DNA from: Firmicutes bacterium UBA4882
Lineage (GTDB): Bacteria; Bacillota; UBA4882
Length of the DNA stretch: 6,151 nucleotides
Direction of reading: 5' to 3'
NCBI GenBank assembly: GCA_002399265.1
Contig: DHDG01000022.1
Coordinates: forward strand, 1,023 to 7,173
Shown in pieces: positions 5,813 through 6,151 of this stretch. A program made the position numbers and the translations under genes. The notes below the pieces were generated by a model. That model was not told the DNA's origin. It was given only the letters and a program-made list of their open reading frames with translations, and did no database searches. Position 1 is the stretch's first letter. Each line of letters begins with the position of its first letter.

Positions 5813-6151
5813 CTATGGCAGACAGATGACCTGGCCAATCTGCAGATTTTCGGGATCAACGCCTGGGTTGGCAGCCAGCAGTTGATTCACTGATAAATTA
5901 AAACGCAATGCGATATTGAAGAACGTATCTCCTGCCATGACCGTATAAGTCTGACCCGGGCATGGGCCGACGGTCGGGGTTGTAGTTGGTGTAGTAGTCG
6001 GCGTCGTTGTCGGAGCCACCGGAATACAGATGCGCTGCCCAATCTGCAGCCGATTTGGATCTACGCCCGGATTAGCATTGATCAAGGCCTGCACTGTGGT
6101 ATTAAAGCGCTGCGCCAGGCTAAAGTAAGTGTCACCGGCCTGGATGGTATA
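5813..6151 (-). CDS. LysM-domain cell-wall-binding protein (C-terminal part, gene start outside window)
   Basis: The frame is open to the window edge at 6151, so the 112 residues seen are the C-terminal part; the GTG at 6094 lies inside a LysM repeat and is not the true start. Two LysM domains are visible. The first opens with YTIQAGDTYFSLAQRF at the edge and closes with RLQIGQRICIP; the second opens with YTVMAGDTFFNIALRF and closes with NLQIGQVICLP at the stop. Each holds NANPGVDP or AANPGVDP in the middle. The linker contains three Thr-Thr-Thr-Pro units and then GPCPGQ. LysM domains bind N-acetylglucosamine-containing glycans, so this is expected to be an exported peptidoglycan- or spore-envelope-associated protein. 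The C..P ends and CPGQ are typical of Bacillota LysM proteins. No catalytic domain follows; any would have to be at the unseen N-terminus. It converges on the ABC exporter genes across a shared terminator. Confidence 0.92.
   Translation of the reverse strand, partial: YTIQAGDTYFSLAQRFNTTVQALINANPGVDPNRLQIGQRICIPVAPTTTPTTTPTTTPTVGPCPGQTYTVMAGDTFFNIALRFNLSVNQLLAANPGVDPENLQIGQVICLP
5975..6010 (-). repeat. Three 12-nt TTTP-coding units in the LysM linker
   Basis: Three consecutive Thr-Thr-Thr-Pro units are encoded by diverged codons (aca acg acg ccg; act act aca cca; act aca acc ccg), so the amino-acid repeat is kept while the DNA has drifted. This suggests selection for a flexible extended linker rather than a fresh slippage event. 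Confidence 0.8.

Noticed and set aside
5705..5893. 62-residue plus-strand open frame after the permease
   Set aside because: It runs through the bidirectional terminator and antisense to the LysM gene, with no motif or ribosome site.
5835..6049. 11-bp repeat CCAATCTGCAG at 5835-5845 and 6039-6049 as a mobile-element signature
   Set aside because: Both copies encode the same residues (LQIG) at equivalent places of the two LysM domains, so they reflect domain duplication.

Overview
The window looks like a chromosomal segment from a Gram-positive, probably Bacillota (Clostridia or Negativicutes-like) bacterium. I infer this from purine-rich Shine-Dalgarno sites, from TTG and GTG starts directed by those sites, and from a Thr/Pro-linked double-LysM protein whose repeats end in C-I/L-P. 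No rRNA, tRNA, transposase or CRISPR array is visible, so the taxonomic call is moderate at best.

Layout, left to right. (1) Bases 1-2871 (+) are the 3' part of a large superfamily 1 helicase gene. The frame is open from base 1, so the gene begins outside the window. All the main SF1 motifs are present, and the protein ends in a Vsr/DUF559-like PD-(D/E)XK nuclease domain. Such helicase-nuclease fusions are typical of antiphage defence loci. (2) Bases 2850-3055 hold an 11-bp hairpin across the helicase stop codon, a good sigma-A-type promoter (TTGCCA, 17 bp, TATACA), and a leader of about 125 nt. The leader can form a long stem-loop, a small hairpin and a possible loop-to-ribosome-binding-site pseudoknot. 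(3) Bases 3056-3778 (+) encode a class I SAM-dependent methyltransferase. (4) Bases 3952-5689 (+) encode a two-gene ABC-2 exporter: an ATPase from a TTG start and a six-helix permease from a GTG start, overlapping by 26 bp. (5) Bases 5667-5777 hold a perfect 12-bp direct repeat around the permease stop codon and a 14-bp-stem bidirectional terminator. (6) Bases 5813-6151 (-) are the C-terminal part of a LysM-domain protein whose start lies outside the window.

The helicase, methyltransferase and exporter share a strand, but each appears to be its own unit: the methyltransferase has its own promoter, and 173 bp separate it from the exporter. The ATPase and permease are clearly one operon and should form one membrane complex. 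The helicase gene is visibly more AT-rich than the exporter and LysM genes, which fits an accessory (defence-type) gene beside resident genes.

The points most worth following are the methyltransferase leader, which resembles a translational cis-regulatory RNA but matches no class I recognise, and the helicase-nuclease fusion as a candidate defence effector. Neither can be shown to be new from sequence alone.
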